64,000 bases of DNA, from contig OX485808.1 in NCBI GenBank assembly GCA_950295325.1, positions 18,496,527 through 18,560,526 of the forward strand, written 5' to 3'. This stretch comes from Polytrichum commune (lineage: Eukaryota > Streptophyta > Polytrichopsida > Polytrichales > Polytrichaceae). Position 1 is the first letter of the stretch, and each line of letters starts with the position of its first letter. This document shows, piece after piece, positions 24,793-36,205 of this stretch. Below the pieces are notes generated by a model. The model did not search any database and was not told the origin of the DNA. It saw only the letters and a list, made by a program, of their open reading frames with translations. A program made the translations under genes and the position numbers.

Positions 24793-24899
24793 AGAGCCAC
24801 ATGTGATCCACCTGGATATATTATGTCATCGTCCTTTCTTGGCTCATATCCTTGTACAGAGCAGGGAGCATAATATTTTATGTATTATAGTAGAGGCAC

Positions 24900-27240
24900 C
24901 TATTCCCGATCAGGAGCCCATCTGTAATCTATAGGATACTAGAATTTCAATTAGGTTTGGATTATATTCCGACCCAATCGAAACCAATAGCGTCATAACA
25001 CATGTCCTAGTTTTGAGTGCTAATATGAGGAGGAATGAGAGGTTAAATTAAGCGGTATGGTAGATTCTAGACATTGGTGTTGTGTTCATGCCAATTTTTG
25101 ACTTCAAAATTCATAATAATTTCAAATTAAGGAATAAAATTACCAAATGAAAATTGTAAACCTCTTTATTTCTATCTTCTTCCATGGAATAATTTGCACT
25201 ACCTTATACTTCTCTAAATATGGCGCAAAATCTCTTAAGTGATCGGTTATGGGCGCCTCTACTCTAGGTAATGGACGTCGGGAGCCCCATTACAGGGTGT
25301 AATCAGAATTCACATGGTGAGCCCGTTAGGACAAGCCATGCAGATTCCATTGACATCCGGTAATGGTGTGGTTGGAGTCCATTACTTGACGTGATTGTAG
25401 GTTGTGAGTATCCATCCAACACGTCATGGTTTCATCCAATTTCATCCTTTGTCAGTGGAATTTCAAGAGGAAATTATGGGATGTAAGGAACGTGTAAGAA
25501 ACACATACTATTGAACAACCTACAATTATGCTTTTAGAATTCTTAACCTATGTAGGGGATGGCCACCTTTACACTACACCATATATGGTATTTATAAGTG
25601 TCACGTACACTATGTGCCAAGAGCCTAAACTACATGCCTAGAGATCTCAAAGTGTCATGTCCTCTAGTTGTCAATATAATACTATTCATCAACATAAGTG
25701 ATTTTTTATTTTTAATTAAGACATGTAGCGTAGCACATTGGGATACTTGAGATGATGGTTTTGTGTTTTAGTATGCATTGAGGAAGATAATATTGAGCAA
25801 ACTAATGACAAGTGTCATGTGTTTACATTTTAGTATGCAAGAGGAAGACATTCTTGAGCATATTAATGTCAAGTGTCATTTGTGTGTACCTTAGTCAACT
25901 TGTAGATCGATTGTGTAACTTAGGGGTACACCTCATAATATTGTTGAACAAACTCATGCTGAGATATTAGTAAGCGCACTTGAACGCCAAGTTTCATGAA
26001 GTGACATTGATGGTGAAGTTCTTGAAGAATAGTGTAACCTAGAATACGACTCAAATTAGGGTAAGTGAGACTATTATGCATGTGACACTAAATACCATAG
26101 ATGGTGTGTTGTAGTGATTTCATGAGACACTAGGTAGACAAGGGACATAGAAGTTATGTCTAATGTAACGTAGATGGGTCTTAAATGGTTACTTTTTCAA
26201 ATATCCCACTTATCCTAGGATATGAAACACGTACTTAGTATGTGATGGTTAGCAAATCCAAGTCAAGGATTCGGAGATCACATGATTGTCTTAATATTAA
26301 AATATGATATTTGTGCTCATTAAAATGTCATGTAGGTGGAAAACCCCCCTTACTTATGTTGACTTCTATGCTAAGAATGTTTATCATATTTTGAGCACGT
26401 AGTCCAAATTCTTAAAAACACATGTTTCATTGGCATCCGTTCTTGGAGCCACACCTAAATACATGCATTCCATTAGGAAAAATGATCTAACAAGGGTTGT
26501 CTACCTTATGCGGACCTTATCTTGGTCAATTGGACACTTACATTTGAGTGGCATATGTCATGACTTGCACACGAAATAGGCTAATTAGGGCATGTTCACA
26601 TGAGGTCCCAAGTCCCAAGTCCCACTCATATTAGCAAGTCCCAACTTTTGAGCCTCAAGACATCATTAAATGTATGGTTAATTATCATTCAATTTTGATT
26701 TTGATTATTTTATGCAAATTTATTCTCATGACTTGTGTTAAGAGTTGGGATTTTGCTCGACCCGACTCTCAACACAAGGCCTCACCTCCAAAAAACATTT
26801 CCACGTAGGCATCAATGTCGTACTTGGGACTTAGGACTTGGGACCCGTGTGAAGTGGTAAGTGTAATGTCTCTAAAAAATTAAGAGGAAAATTAAGAGGC
26901 ATGATCCACCCAAACTTGAGCCTATACATTTATAGGAACGAAGAGTTGAAGCTCCCCTCAACTAGTCCTCGAGCATATAGTTAACTAGCTCTCCCTCCAT
27001 GCCTTTGGGTTGAGTTAAGTGCTCTCAACTGATGGTCATTACTTATGAGGTGAGAACATTGTGTAACACCATAGTCCCGACTAGTGGGTAACTCCCTTTT
27101 ACCATTTAGAACTATTCAATATCCAAGGGTGGAGTCCTCTAGTCTTACAAATAGTATAGTTTGGTTGGAATTAGAAATAGCAAAGGTAACTAATGAATAT
27201 ATACATGTTACAGTGTGATGTTACATGTTACAAGAAGAAG
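24900..27240. other. Gene-free repeat-rich stretch
   Basis: No exon is visible. Bases about 25,771-25,895 hold two direct copies of a 62-bp unit (starts GTATGCA at 25,771 and 25,833). Bases about 26,160-26,500 are an R1 copy in - orientation. Confidence 0.5.
26160..26500 (-). mobile_element. R1 element copy
   Basis: In - orientation, R1 blocks are recognisable: TCCTAGGATATGAAACACG, then a GATATTTGTGCTCATTAAAA block, a C run at about 26,343-26,348 at the R1 poly-G position, then GAGCACGTAGTCCAAAT and ACACATGTTTCATTG. Confidence 0.65.
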
Positions 27241-27261
27241 AAGAGAGGAGGAAGGCCTTAA

Positions 27262-27302
27262 CCCTAACCCTAACCTCTCAGGCGACGTGGCCGCCTGAGA
27301 GG
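27262..27302. repeat. Telomere-like repeats joined to a GC-rich perfect hairpin
   Basis: TTAACCCTAACCCTAACC at about 27,258-27,275 is followed directly by a perfect 11-bp inverted repeat, 27,274-27,284 and 27,292-27,302, with a 7-base loop containing ACGTGG. Weaker outer pairing (GAGGAGG with CCTCCTC) extends it. It sits in AT-rich sequence. Confidence 0.6.
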
Positions 27303-27934
27303 GCGTCATTTCGGGAAAGGGCTATAGGCCCTCCTCCTCGATAAATACATGTTACATGTCCCAACTTCCATGCTCTCAACGGTTCAAATTGCACGGATTG
27401 ACCTCAAGTCACTTGGAACCCATGTGAACCGGCCCTTAGTGTGACATTTTCAATAGTGTGACTTGGTTGGGTTGACTTGTGGTGGTTGCGAGTTACTTTT
27501 GGTAAAGCCGATTTCACTTATAAACACACAAAGTGATGTGAAGTTATGCGAGGATATCTAATATTGTAGAGGTTTCCACCAACAATTGGCATAAATCCCC
27601 CCATTATGTTGTCCTTGCTTCAGGTTTTTGTTATTATTTATTGCAATAATCTTCATTCTACAAAATCAGGAAAAATTTTGGTCCAATAATATACTCAATA
27701 TTATATGGAAAGAACATATGTTGGAAATTGTAGATTGTCAAGAATCATATATATTCGAATTAAAATTCAATTAGAATGAAAATTTTAAATAAAATCTTGT
27801 AACTCTTATTTGTCCAAGGGTACTTGAGAGGTCATCTCTTGCAAAACGAACTCCTCCTATTGCAAAGAGAATAACCTCTTCATGGCTTAAAAACAAAGGT
27901 CATCTCCATATGAATTTGAGGTGATAAATCCAAA

Positions 27935-28190
27935 GGTCCGAGATGACCCTAAATTATTGGGTGGTAGTGGAGAGGTACCCATTTCCAAATGGAGTGGTCG
28001 GCGGTTCGAGTCCTGTTGTGAAATCTTCTCTCTACTTGAAGGGAAAAAAACTAGCTACGTAGGTAGGAAGCCAAGAGCCCATCCACCGCAAGATAGGTAG
28101 TAAACCTCACCCTGCACCAAGAGGATTCTTGAGTAGGGTAGGGCCAACATGTTAAATTCACGTCAGATTGCCCAACGTTGGTTATTTATT
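27935..28190 (+). mobile_element. SINE-like element, copy 1
   Basis: Starts near GGTCCGAGATGACCCT and contains a good RNA polymerase III B-box, GGTTCGAGTCC, preceded by a weaker A-box-like GGGTGGTAGTGG. A second copy lies at 28,869-29,005. The tRNA-like head and dispersed copies fit a SINE. No clear target duplication or tail was identified. Confidence 0.5.
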
Positions 28191-28868
28191 TGTTTGTTTA
28201 TTTATTTACGTTTTTATTTACGTTTTTATTTATGTTAAATCCAACAAGTAAAGTCTCACTTTGAGTTTCCCAAAGAGTCGGCTACAATTGGCCAATAAAT
28301 TGCATTTGTTTATAAATATCACCTTCAAATCTTCTAGGTAGCCTCTTCTTTGTGCTTGTTCAAAGGACCCTAGAATGTATGTAACATTGGGATGGACATT
28401 TGAATGCCTAATCTGAGCAAACATGTTGGTACACAAAAGAACTGTACTCTCAAGTCAATAAATCTAGCCCACGAAAACCTCATACGACGACCACACTTAA
28501 CAAATTCCAAAGCCTACCCAAAACTCCAAATCAATGAAATATAATATCACGAATGACGGATGAAAGTTTGTTATTCTACCTATTATTCAGGATTTAGGAA
28601 ACTTGTGTTTCTTCTAATATTGCTTTAACTTGAGAACTTTGACTTTGGCGGACTCTCCCAATACATGATCCAAATGCCTTGATTTTTGTTTCAATGAATG
28701 GAGTTTAGAGTTGGGTATATGGTCCACATGATTTCATTGAAATGCATGTAGAGGAACTCGCACAAAAGTGTTGAAACATAAGGCATGGTTATTGTGTGGG
28801 CTTTCTTGGAGGCTTACCCATTGATCGATGTACACGATTGCATGTATCTTGAAACCTTCTTACAGATT

Positions 28869-29005
28869 GGTCCGAGATGACCTTGAACTACAGGATGATG
28901 GTGGAGCGATACCCAAATCTCAAGGAAGAGGTTGGCGGTTTGAATCCCAACTGTGAAACCTCCTCTCTACTTGAGGGAGAACTTGCCAGGTGGTGAACTG
29001 CCTCA
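28869..29005 (+). mobile_element. SINE-like element, copy 2 (shorter)
   Basis: Shares GGTCCGAGATGACC, the GGTGGAGMGRTACCCA region, a B-box variant GGTTTGAATCC and CTCTCTACTTGARGGR with copy 1, in the same order and orientation, then loses similarity. Confidence 0.5.
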
Positions 29006-29185
29006 TGTGCTTTGACGTAGTAGATGTGCCTTGGATGGATATTTTTTCTCTCCACAACCATTTCTCATAGAATATGAAACACGCAATTGGTGTGAAGATG
29101 ATTTGTAGATATGGATTGTGTCCTAAGCCATTTGCCTCATAATTCTCATAGCTCATATGAATATCTCGTTCATGATCAAATATTA

Positions 29186-29579
29186 GGGCCGGTTTACACT
29201 ACGGTGGAGAAGTCCACCGGTCATGAAAAAAAGGGCGTTTCTCAATTGTGATTGGTCGAAAATGCAACTCTTGACCGGTGGGTGTTTACACTAGGTGAAG
29301 AAAACAATGGTGGTGAACTTTTCTCATGGATGATAAAATGACATGGCCACCTACATGGCGGCTTTTTTTGGAGTTGGGCTTCTCCGGAGGAGGAGTTTCT
29401 TGTCCGGCCTCTTGAGGCCGGACAAGAAACTCCTCCTCCGGAGAAGCCCAACTCAATAACAATATTTTATTGCCTTTAATTCTTCTCCGGCACATCCACC
29501 ATTTGCCTCATATAACCATGTCTTGGCCAAGCATTCTTGACCGACCGGAGGCCTTCTCCACCGTAGTGTAAACCGACCC
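29186..29579. mobile_element. Harbinger/Tourist-like MITE with long internal hairpin
   Basis: The ends are inverted copies beginning GGGCCGGTTTACACTACGG (left) and ending as its complement with one mismatch (right). Both sides are flanked by TTA (29,183-29,185 and 29,580-29,582), the target duplication typical of PIF/Harbinger elements. Length is 394 bp. Inside is a perfect inverted repeat of 41 bp, 29,371-29,411 and 29,414-29,454, with a 2-base tip. No transposase is encoded. Confidence 0.88.
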
Positions 29580-29582
29580 TTA

Positions 29583-29780
29583 GTGTTCATATAGGTCCCC
29601 CTTTCCCCTCCATCATGTGGACTATTGAACCCATAACAATTAGCAAATTTTTAGCATGTACTTCAATCTTTTTTAAACACATGCCTCCATGGTGCTAGTT
29701 CTTAGATCCACACCTAGCCACATACTTCTTGAATACGGGTGCTGAGATATTGTTGTGTTGGGTTTAGGCACGTCTACCTT
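29583..29780 (-). mobile_element. R1 element fragment
   Basis: R1 blocks in - orientation start right after the MITE: TTCATATAGGTCCCCC, a GACTATTGAAC block, ACACATGCCTCCATG, then AGATCCACACCTAG. Similar R1 sequence is not evident left of the MITE. Confidence 0.5.
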
Positions 29781-30529
29781 ATTAACCTACATGTAACCTA
29801 TTGAGCACCAAGTGCACTTTGGAGCATTATTTTCCTCCACATCAAAATGAAATCCAGCAAGACTTGCGCACAACTATTCTTGAAACATATAAGTATGTCC
29901 ATGTTGAGTCAGGGAACAAGATGATGACATAAGGTGGTGATCTTTAGCTCTTTCCTCCTAAAAGATGGCCCTTTGAGTCATTGGGGTTAAGCTAAAAAAT
30001 TCTCCTTGCTATCTCAATTTGAACATAACACATTACACTTGTATTCAAGCTTGAGGATTGGCCAACATTTTGATACAATGGAATTATCCATAAAGTCTCT
30101 CAAAGAGGGACGAGACCGTGGGTTCGATCCTTCTCTGAGAAAACTTTGTATTAAGAGTTCAGTAGCTCATTGTACGTTGGAGCCCATTTTGAAAGTTGGG
30201 TAAAACTTTTGGGACCTTCTCTTTCTACCTCTCAAACTTTAAGAGAATTTCAGGGTCTAAAATAGGGTACATGTGCACATGGGACCCGCTATCTTTTGAA
30301 TCCCGGATCGACCTATGCAAGGCTAGCTTGGCCCACCCATCCTAATAAGACCAACTATGAACTTGATTTTTAATAGCCCGACACCACTCTTGTGTAAGCT
30401 ACTTTAAAGCATTAAGAAAACTTGGTTGACTTTGTGTTAGTTCTCATAAACTCCAATAAGACCTCCTGGATTCATTTTTTTGAAGCCGATTTTGATATCA
30501 AATTCTCGTAACGTATACATGCTTGATTT

Positions 30530-31225
30530 GGTTACTTGCATTAATCGGATACCTATATTTGAGTAGTGGTGTGTGGATCCATAAATGGATATAGAGAAAA
30601 AAAAAACCATGTGTTTTAAAAGGGTTGGACTATATACTCAAAATATATGAACCATTCTAAGCTCGTAGTCAATATTCTTGGGAGAAATTATATGACCATT
30701 CAATGAGCACAATAATCTTCACTTGATAACAAAGAGAATAAAATGTCGAAGTAAATCATCATTATTATTATTTTTTAAATCCATTTGCCATTGACCAAGT
30801 TAAGGTGTGTATCATGAGGAGTGGAAGTGGTGCATTGCCTACGTTATGGTAGGTGGACCATGGAGAGTGGTATAGTGTATGAAAATCAAAGAGGGAACAT
30901 ATATATTTTTTCTTCTTCTTCTTTTAAAATAGAAATTATTGAGCTTATGTTTGTTAAGAATAAGGAAAGTTAGGTACACGAGGGAAATTTATTGTAGAGA
31001 ATCCAGGAGTAGTTTTTTTTGGATGTGGGGCAATGGAATTTTGAGACATTCTAAATTTTGAGACTTTTGAAAATATATAAGATATTCACGCGATCTCCAA
31101 AAACTAAGAGGAAAGTCGTCATTGCCTTCATATGACTTTGTTAAACACCTTGCATTGCTCATGTGTTTCATATCATAAGAGAAGCCGGGTTGGTCGGGAA
31201 AACCAACCCTTTAAGATTCACCCAT
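30530..31225 (+). mobile_element. R1 element copy interrupted by about 330 bp
   Basis: The 5' half (about 30,530-30,745) runs from an ATCGGATACCTATATTTGAG block through GAGCACAATAATCTTCACTT. The 3' half (about 31,075-31,225) resumes with GATATTCACGCGATCTCCAA and ends with the AAAACCAACCCTTTAAGA block. The intervening 330 bp are absent from other R1 copies. Confidence 0.55.
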
Positions 31226-31260
31226 TTGAATGTGCAAGTTTGAGTTCTCACTAGAGCTTG

Positions 31261-31650
31261 AGGTAGATGTGCCTAATTAAGTTACTAATCTTAACCGGAC
31301 GCCTATATTTGAGTGGTATGTGATTTGGTGTGGCTCCAAGATGAGACACCAAGAAAACATATATTCAAAGAATCTAGATCGCTAGTTCAAAATACGATAC
31401 ATATTCTAAACTCAATAGTCATACTAATTGGGAGGGGGGGAAGGGGGGGCGTAAATGACCATTGACTAAGCACAAGTATCTTCACTTTTGGTAATGAATA
31501 TGATATTTATACAAACTCCAAAAATGATGAGGAAAGTGGCTACGGCCTCGATTTGGGTTTGTTAACCATCTTGTACTAATCACGTGTTTCTAAACCCTAG
31601 GAGAAGTTGGGAGAAGCGACCATTTTAAGATCCTTCTACCTCGCATTAGA
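31261..31650 (+). mobile_element. R1 element, well-preserved copy
   Basis: One of the most complete copies, about 390 bp. It starts AGGTAGATGTGCCTAATTAA, then GCCTATATTTGAGTGGTATG, a CAATTGGGA-type G-rich tract (about 31,431-31,451), TCTTCACTTTTGGTAATGAA, then CTAGGAGAAGTTGGGAGAAG and an ACCATTTTAAGATC end. It has no coding capacity. Confidence 0.7.
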
Positions 31651-31907
31651 ATCCATGGACGACTTCGGAGCCTGGTGCTGCAGTCTGCCAGACGTTGCCG
31701 AGTCCAATTCATGTGTGTTGACCTGGTCTTCATCACACGGTCCCCCCCCCCCCCCCCCCTCACAGCAGTCCTTTTGATAGAGAGACACTTTGGTTTTAGA
31801 TTCTTCTTTCTAGTCCACTTTTAGTAGGCCAAAACCGTCCAACCACTTACAATTCTTTGAACGAGTACTACTGGGGCTATTCGACCCATTCCCTAAAGAT
31901 CACCACC

Positions 31908-32058
31908 CGAGGTCCCAAACGAGATCTCCATCACCAACCGAGGTCTCAAACGAGATCTCCATCGCATCGAGGTCTCAAACGAGATCTCCATCACCAACCG
32001 AGGTCTCAAACGAGATCTCCATCACCGCCGAGGTCTCGAATGAGATCTCCATCACCGA
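31908..32058. repeat. Minisatellite, five units of about 30 bp
   Basis: Units start at 31,908, 31,939, 31,968, 31,999 and 32,029. Each contains CGAGGTCTCAAACGAGATCT or a close variant, so a palindromic GAGATCTC-type core recurs at regular spacing. A C run precedes it at about 31,742-31,759. The open frame through it is probably a by-product. Confidence 0.85.
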
Positions 32059-32649
32059 AGCTTGTGGTCCAAGCCAATTTGTGGAAGCCGCCAAGCAAGG
32101 TAATGTAGGAGTGCCTATATTTGTGGACACTTTGAGCACTGCAAGTCCCTTTGTCTTAATTGAGACAATTTTCCCATATTTTATTTGGATAAATAACTCT
32201 CTTATGAGCATAACGATGCTAAGGGCCATTTCACACATGAACCAAGTGTCGTGACCGTGAATTTGCGGGAGCCCAAAAGAAGTGTTCAAAGGCCATCTTA
32301 AGATACTTTCAAAATCATGTAGTGTGGACATGGGTTCCAAAGTGTAGTGTGAAGACATATGTGGCCATGTCCTAGACTGAATGCTATTTCAATGAATTTA
32401 TGTTCATGTGGGGGTCCTCACACATGATACAATGTAATAAATCAACAGTTGTGAGATTTCAGAGTGCCATGGTCTCCCGGTTTTGTGTTAGGCCTACCTC
32501 CAAGAGGTGGGTTTGGAAAATAATCCAAGTGACCATGAAACATGGTCCATATGATGCCATGTAGGAATCCATGTAGCCTTTACATTTATCTTGCATTCAC
32601 CCACTCCGTTAGTCGCTCAAGCACAGTGTGAAGCAGAGCCCTACATTGG

Positions 32650-33095
32650 GTGCCCATACCCATGCCCATGCCCATACCCACCCATGCCCATGAGTTTTGG
32701 GTGGGCATGGGTGCAATATTATTGTTCATGGGTGGGCATGGGTGGGCATGGCTGCGATATTATTGTTCATGGGTGGGCATGACTGCGATATTATTGTTCA
32801 TGGGTGGGCACGGGTTTGATATTATAATGGGTGGGCATGGGTGGGGCACAATTACACAATCATATAAGACACATTACACAATTACACAATACACATTACA
32901 CAATTTTTGAATACATGGGCGCAATTTGAATAGCATGGGTGGGCATGGGTGGGGCGTGGGTGGGCATGGGTGGGCACATGTCATGCTATGTGTGGGCATG
33001 GGTGGGCATGGGTGCGCACATGTCATGCTATGGGTGGGCATGGGTGGGCATAGGTCACTGCTGATGGGCATGGTCTGGGTATGGGTGCAATTAAA
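32650..33095. repeat. G-rich minisatellite based on GGGTGGGCAT
   Basis: GGGTGGGCATGGGTGGGCAT and shorter forms recur more than ten times, partly in 31-41 bp units with an ATATTATTGTTCAT spacer (32,700-32,830), partly with a CACATGTCATGCTATG spacer (32,975-33,035). Repeated G triplets on one strand could form quadruplexes. The proline-rich frame on the other strand is a by-product of the repeat. Confidence 0.85.
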
Positions 33096-33099
33096 AAGG

Positions 33100-35050
33100 A
33101 AAATGTTGGGCTCTGGTGTGAAGCGAACTTGGACCAGCTCCGCCTATTCCACCAATGAGAGTGCTTGAAGTGCGATGGTCATGGGCCCTCAATCTCGTGT
33201 GTGAAGTGGCCCTAAGATCACATGAATCATAGCATATCCGTTTTTTTAAGAAATGTTCAAAGTCACCAACCTTATTTGACATTTTCCAAGTCAAAATAAT
33301 CCCCTGAAAATGGATAGTGTTCATGATTGACGTTTTCTTCATCTTTAACCAATGAGTTGCATTTTTAGTCCTCAAGTTATATGATTAGTGTTTATGTTGA
33401 AGTATGCACATGTCCACTTTGGGGGTGCGGGAGTAGGTGTTAGAATTGGGGCTACTAACATAATTGGACATTTTCACGTTAATCATATCCATAATCAACA
33501 CATAACCTAAACTTGCATTATGTACCGTTGTCATACACTTGAATTTGTCAAATATATGATTGTGATACAAAGTGTTGGTTCTGGGTGTATAAGTACCTTA
33601 ACCTCTAATTTTTCCAAGAGGGCGTTTTGGTTAAAACAATCAATTTTGGAGATGGATGGGGATGCAAATGAAATCAATTTTCACTCATTTATTGTGTGGC
33701 AAAGATGGTGCACGTTTTTACTTGTGACCCAACAAATGAAATTAAGAATAAAACAAAATTTCCATGAAGACATATTTTCAAAATCACAAATGAGCCTAAA
33801 ATTGGTGTGCAAGTGGTGAATGTTTTCCACCAGTCCAATGCTTTACAAATTTCTTGATAAAAAGAGGTTCTTGTGTTTAAATTTCACTTCTTCCAAAACA
33901 AAAGTTGTAAATAATGTTTCATAGAAGACATTCATGTAAATTATACATGACTTTAACCCTACCATGTCTAAAAACAAATGTAATCTTATCTAAGATGAAA
34001 TTTCACACAAAAATTGCCTCATCATTATGTATAACAAATAAAGCATTGACCCATAGTCATCTCAAATTAGTGTTAGTTTTCACTCAAACTAATGTTTCTT
34101 ATGTATCATCCATGTATAGCCAAATCAACTCTCATGCTTGATACATCATAAACCTACATAGAAGATTGGAACACCAAATACAATAAACTTGAACCTATGT
34201 AATTTTGAATTACATTCAATGTTATTATATTTTAAAACTAAATAAATGATTGTACGGATTTCACCAAGTTACTTGAGAACATCAACCATGTGGGTATGAT
34301 CTTTAGATAGACTCAACAAGTTTCCTTTGTGCAAAGTTTTGAGTGTTCTCTAGTCTTGAAACCTTCATATTATAGCACATGAAGAATGTGTGTCAATACA
34401 ATATGTGTAAAAGGCTTGGACCTTTAATAACTAAGTAATGAGATCTCATGGTCCACCAATGTCTCCAATGTACCATAAGACGGGAGCAAAAGGCGATTGA
34501 AGTAGTGTGTTACTTAGCTTATATATAGACCTAAAACAAACATTGCTAGCACTAAATCAACCTATGTAGGGTTAGTTTTGTAAGTAATCAAGAAAATTTT
34601 GAAACATGTCCCAATTTTCATAATGCTATAGATTAACAAAAAAGAAAAAAGGATCTTTCGTACATATTTCAAAGCTTTGAACGAGCTAATGAACTTCAAG
34701 ATTGATTGATTATTTTTCAAAATCAAACTGATATTATGTAACGCTTGAATTTCAAAAATTAATGCTTTGGCTAGGACATTAGTCCAATATATTACGTTAA
34801 ATTATTTCATTGACGTGGTTCATGTTAATCGCAATTTGCAAATCTTCAAGTATTCCATGAAGAATCATGGTAACTTTGAATAATTTGATAAATGCCATTA
34901 TGATTGGGTGTTGTGGTCCATGATAAAGTTTGCAAATATTTTGAATGTGTTATGATTTATCAATATCATACATATAAATGATAGAACATAGTAAAATATA
35001 ACATTATACTGATGTATGCAAATATTGCATCACATATATATAGTAAATTG
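33100..35050. other. AT-rich gene-free stretch
   Basis: No exon, RNA gene or clear repeat boundary could be supported. Short frames have no family resemblance. Confidence 0.45.
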
Positions 35051-35054
35051 AACG

Positions 35055-35425
35055 TGCTTAATTCGGTCACTGATCATACTTGTAAACCTATATATTGAGT
35101 GACATGTGTTTTGGTATGGCTTCAAGAATGGATGTCCAAAAGACACATGTTTAAAATATATTAGATTACATGCTCAAAACATGATAATCATTCTAGGCTC
35201 GGTGGTCAAGGTAATTGGGGGGGGGATATGTATGATCATTTAACAAGGACGAACATCTCCATTATGACAATGAATAAGATATTCATTTCAACTCCGAAAA
35301 ATTATTAGGATAGTGGGTTTGGTCCCAATTTGGATTTGCTATTCATGTCATACCAATGGGATGGTTTGTATCCTAGGAGAAGTGGGCTAGTTGGAAAAGT
35401 AACCATTTTAGACCCAATTAGCTCA
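35055..35425 (+). mobile_element. R1 element copy
   Basis: R1 blocks appear in order: a GTGCTTAATTCGG start, AAAAGACACATGTTTAAAA, ATTCTAGGCTCGGTGGTCAA, a G run at about 35,217-35,226, AATGAATAAGATATTCATTT, and ATCCTAGGAGAAGTGGG near the end. Confidence 0.65.
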
Positions 35426-36138
35426 AGGATTTAACTTCCTTTCAATGTTATTATATAGTGTTTAATGCTACAAATGGATTACGCAATGATGCAACTATTT
35501 ATTGTATATCTTGATTTTTGCTAACAAAGATCAAATTGGTTGTTTGAACATTATAGAAAATTAACATCTTTACTTGGTAAAAAAACACAATAATAGTAAG
35601 TTATCATAACATTATTTAGGTGCATGGTTGTGCTCCATTCTATATTTAGCATATCATATGATATGGGCCTCCACTATCTTACCTTCATGGGAAGAAATTA
35701 GAGAATAAAAAGAAACTGATGCCCGTTTGAATAATGCCGGTTTGCATAGTAAGATATGGTGAACAATGTCGGTATATTTTCAATGATAGTTATTTTATCA
35801 ATAACAAACACATGGAATAATAATGGTATGAAACAATGTTTCCTACAAATACTCTTGGGATGAACATTCATTCATGTGCATAGTGCCCGGAGTATAACTG
35901 CACTCAAATTTCCAAGCTAAGCCTGAATGTATGAATAGTAACAGAATATTCTCAAATTGTTCAAGGGACCCACATAATATATTTGGCATATTCCAAAATA
36001 ATGGAACTGACCTACATGGTTGAGTAATGTTATGATAGCATAGTGTAACTCCAAATAGTAAGTGACACTAAATACAATTTTGAGTGTAGTATTACAAAAT
36101 TATTCCTATTTATGTGGGGCAAGGGCCTCGCCCCAAAG

Positions 36139-36205
36139 GCATTCCGTAAATAAAGGGCTCGCCTATGGGCGGGAGCTTTCAGGAAGACCCTTATTTATGG
36201 AATGC
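36139..36205. repeat. Inverted repeat upstream of the PP6-subunit gene
   Basis: Bases 36,139-36,157 and 36,188-36,205 are inverted copies (GCATTCCGTAAATAAAGGG against its near complement, one change and one missing base). A second small GC-rich hairpin, GGGGC...GCCCC, lies just upstream at 36,115-36,134. Confidence 0.55.

Noticed and set aside
27935-28045. A genuine tRNA gene
   Set aside because: There is a good B-box, but no cloverleaf with a proper acceptor stem, and a second copy 930 bp away shares far more than a tRNA length.
31857-32108. 83-residue RS-rich frame resembling a splicing-factor tail
   Set aside because: The repeats come from the 30-bp minisatellite; there is no RNA-binding domain nearby.
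32650-33071. Proline/glycine-rich repeat proteins on both strands
   Set aside because: They are translations of the G-rich minisatellite, without independent signs of coding.
32590-33095. A viral or organellar insertion
   Set aside because: The base composition and repeats are those of a local minisatellite; no viral or organellar gene was recognised in this window.
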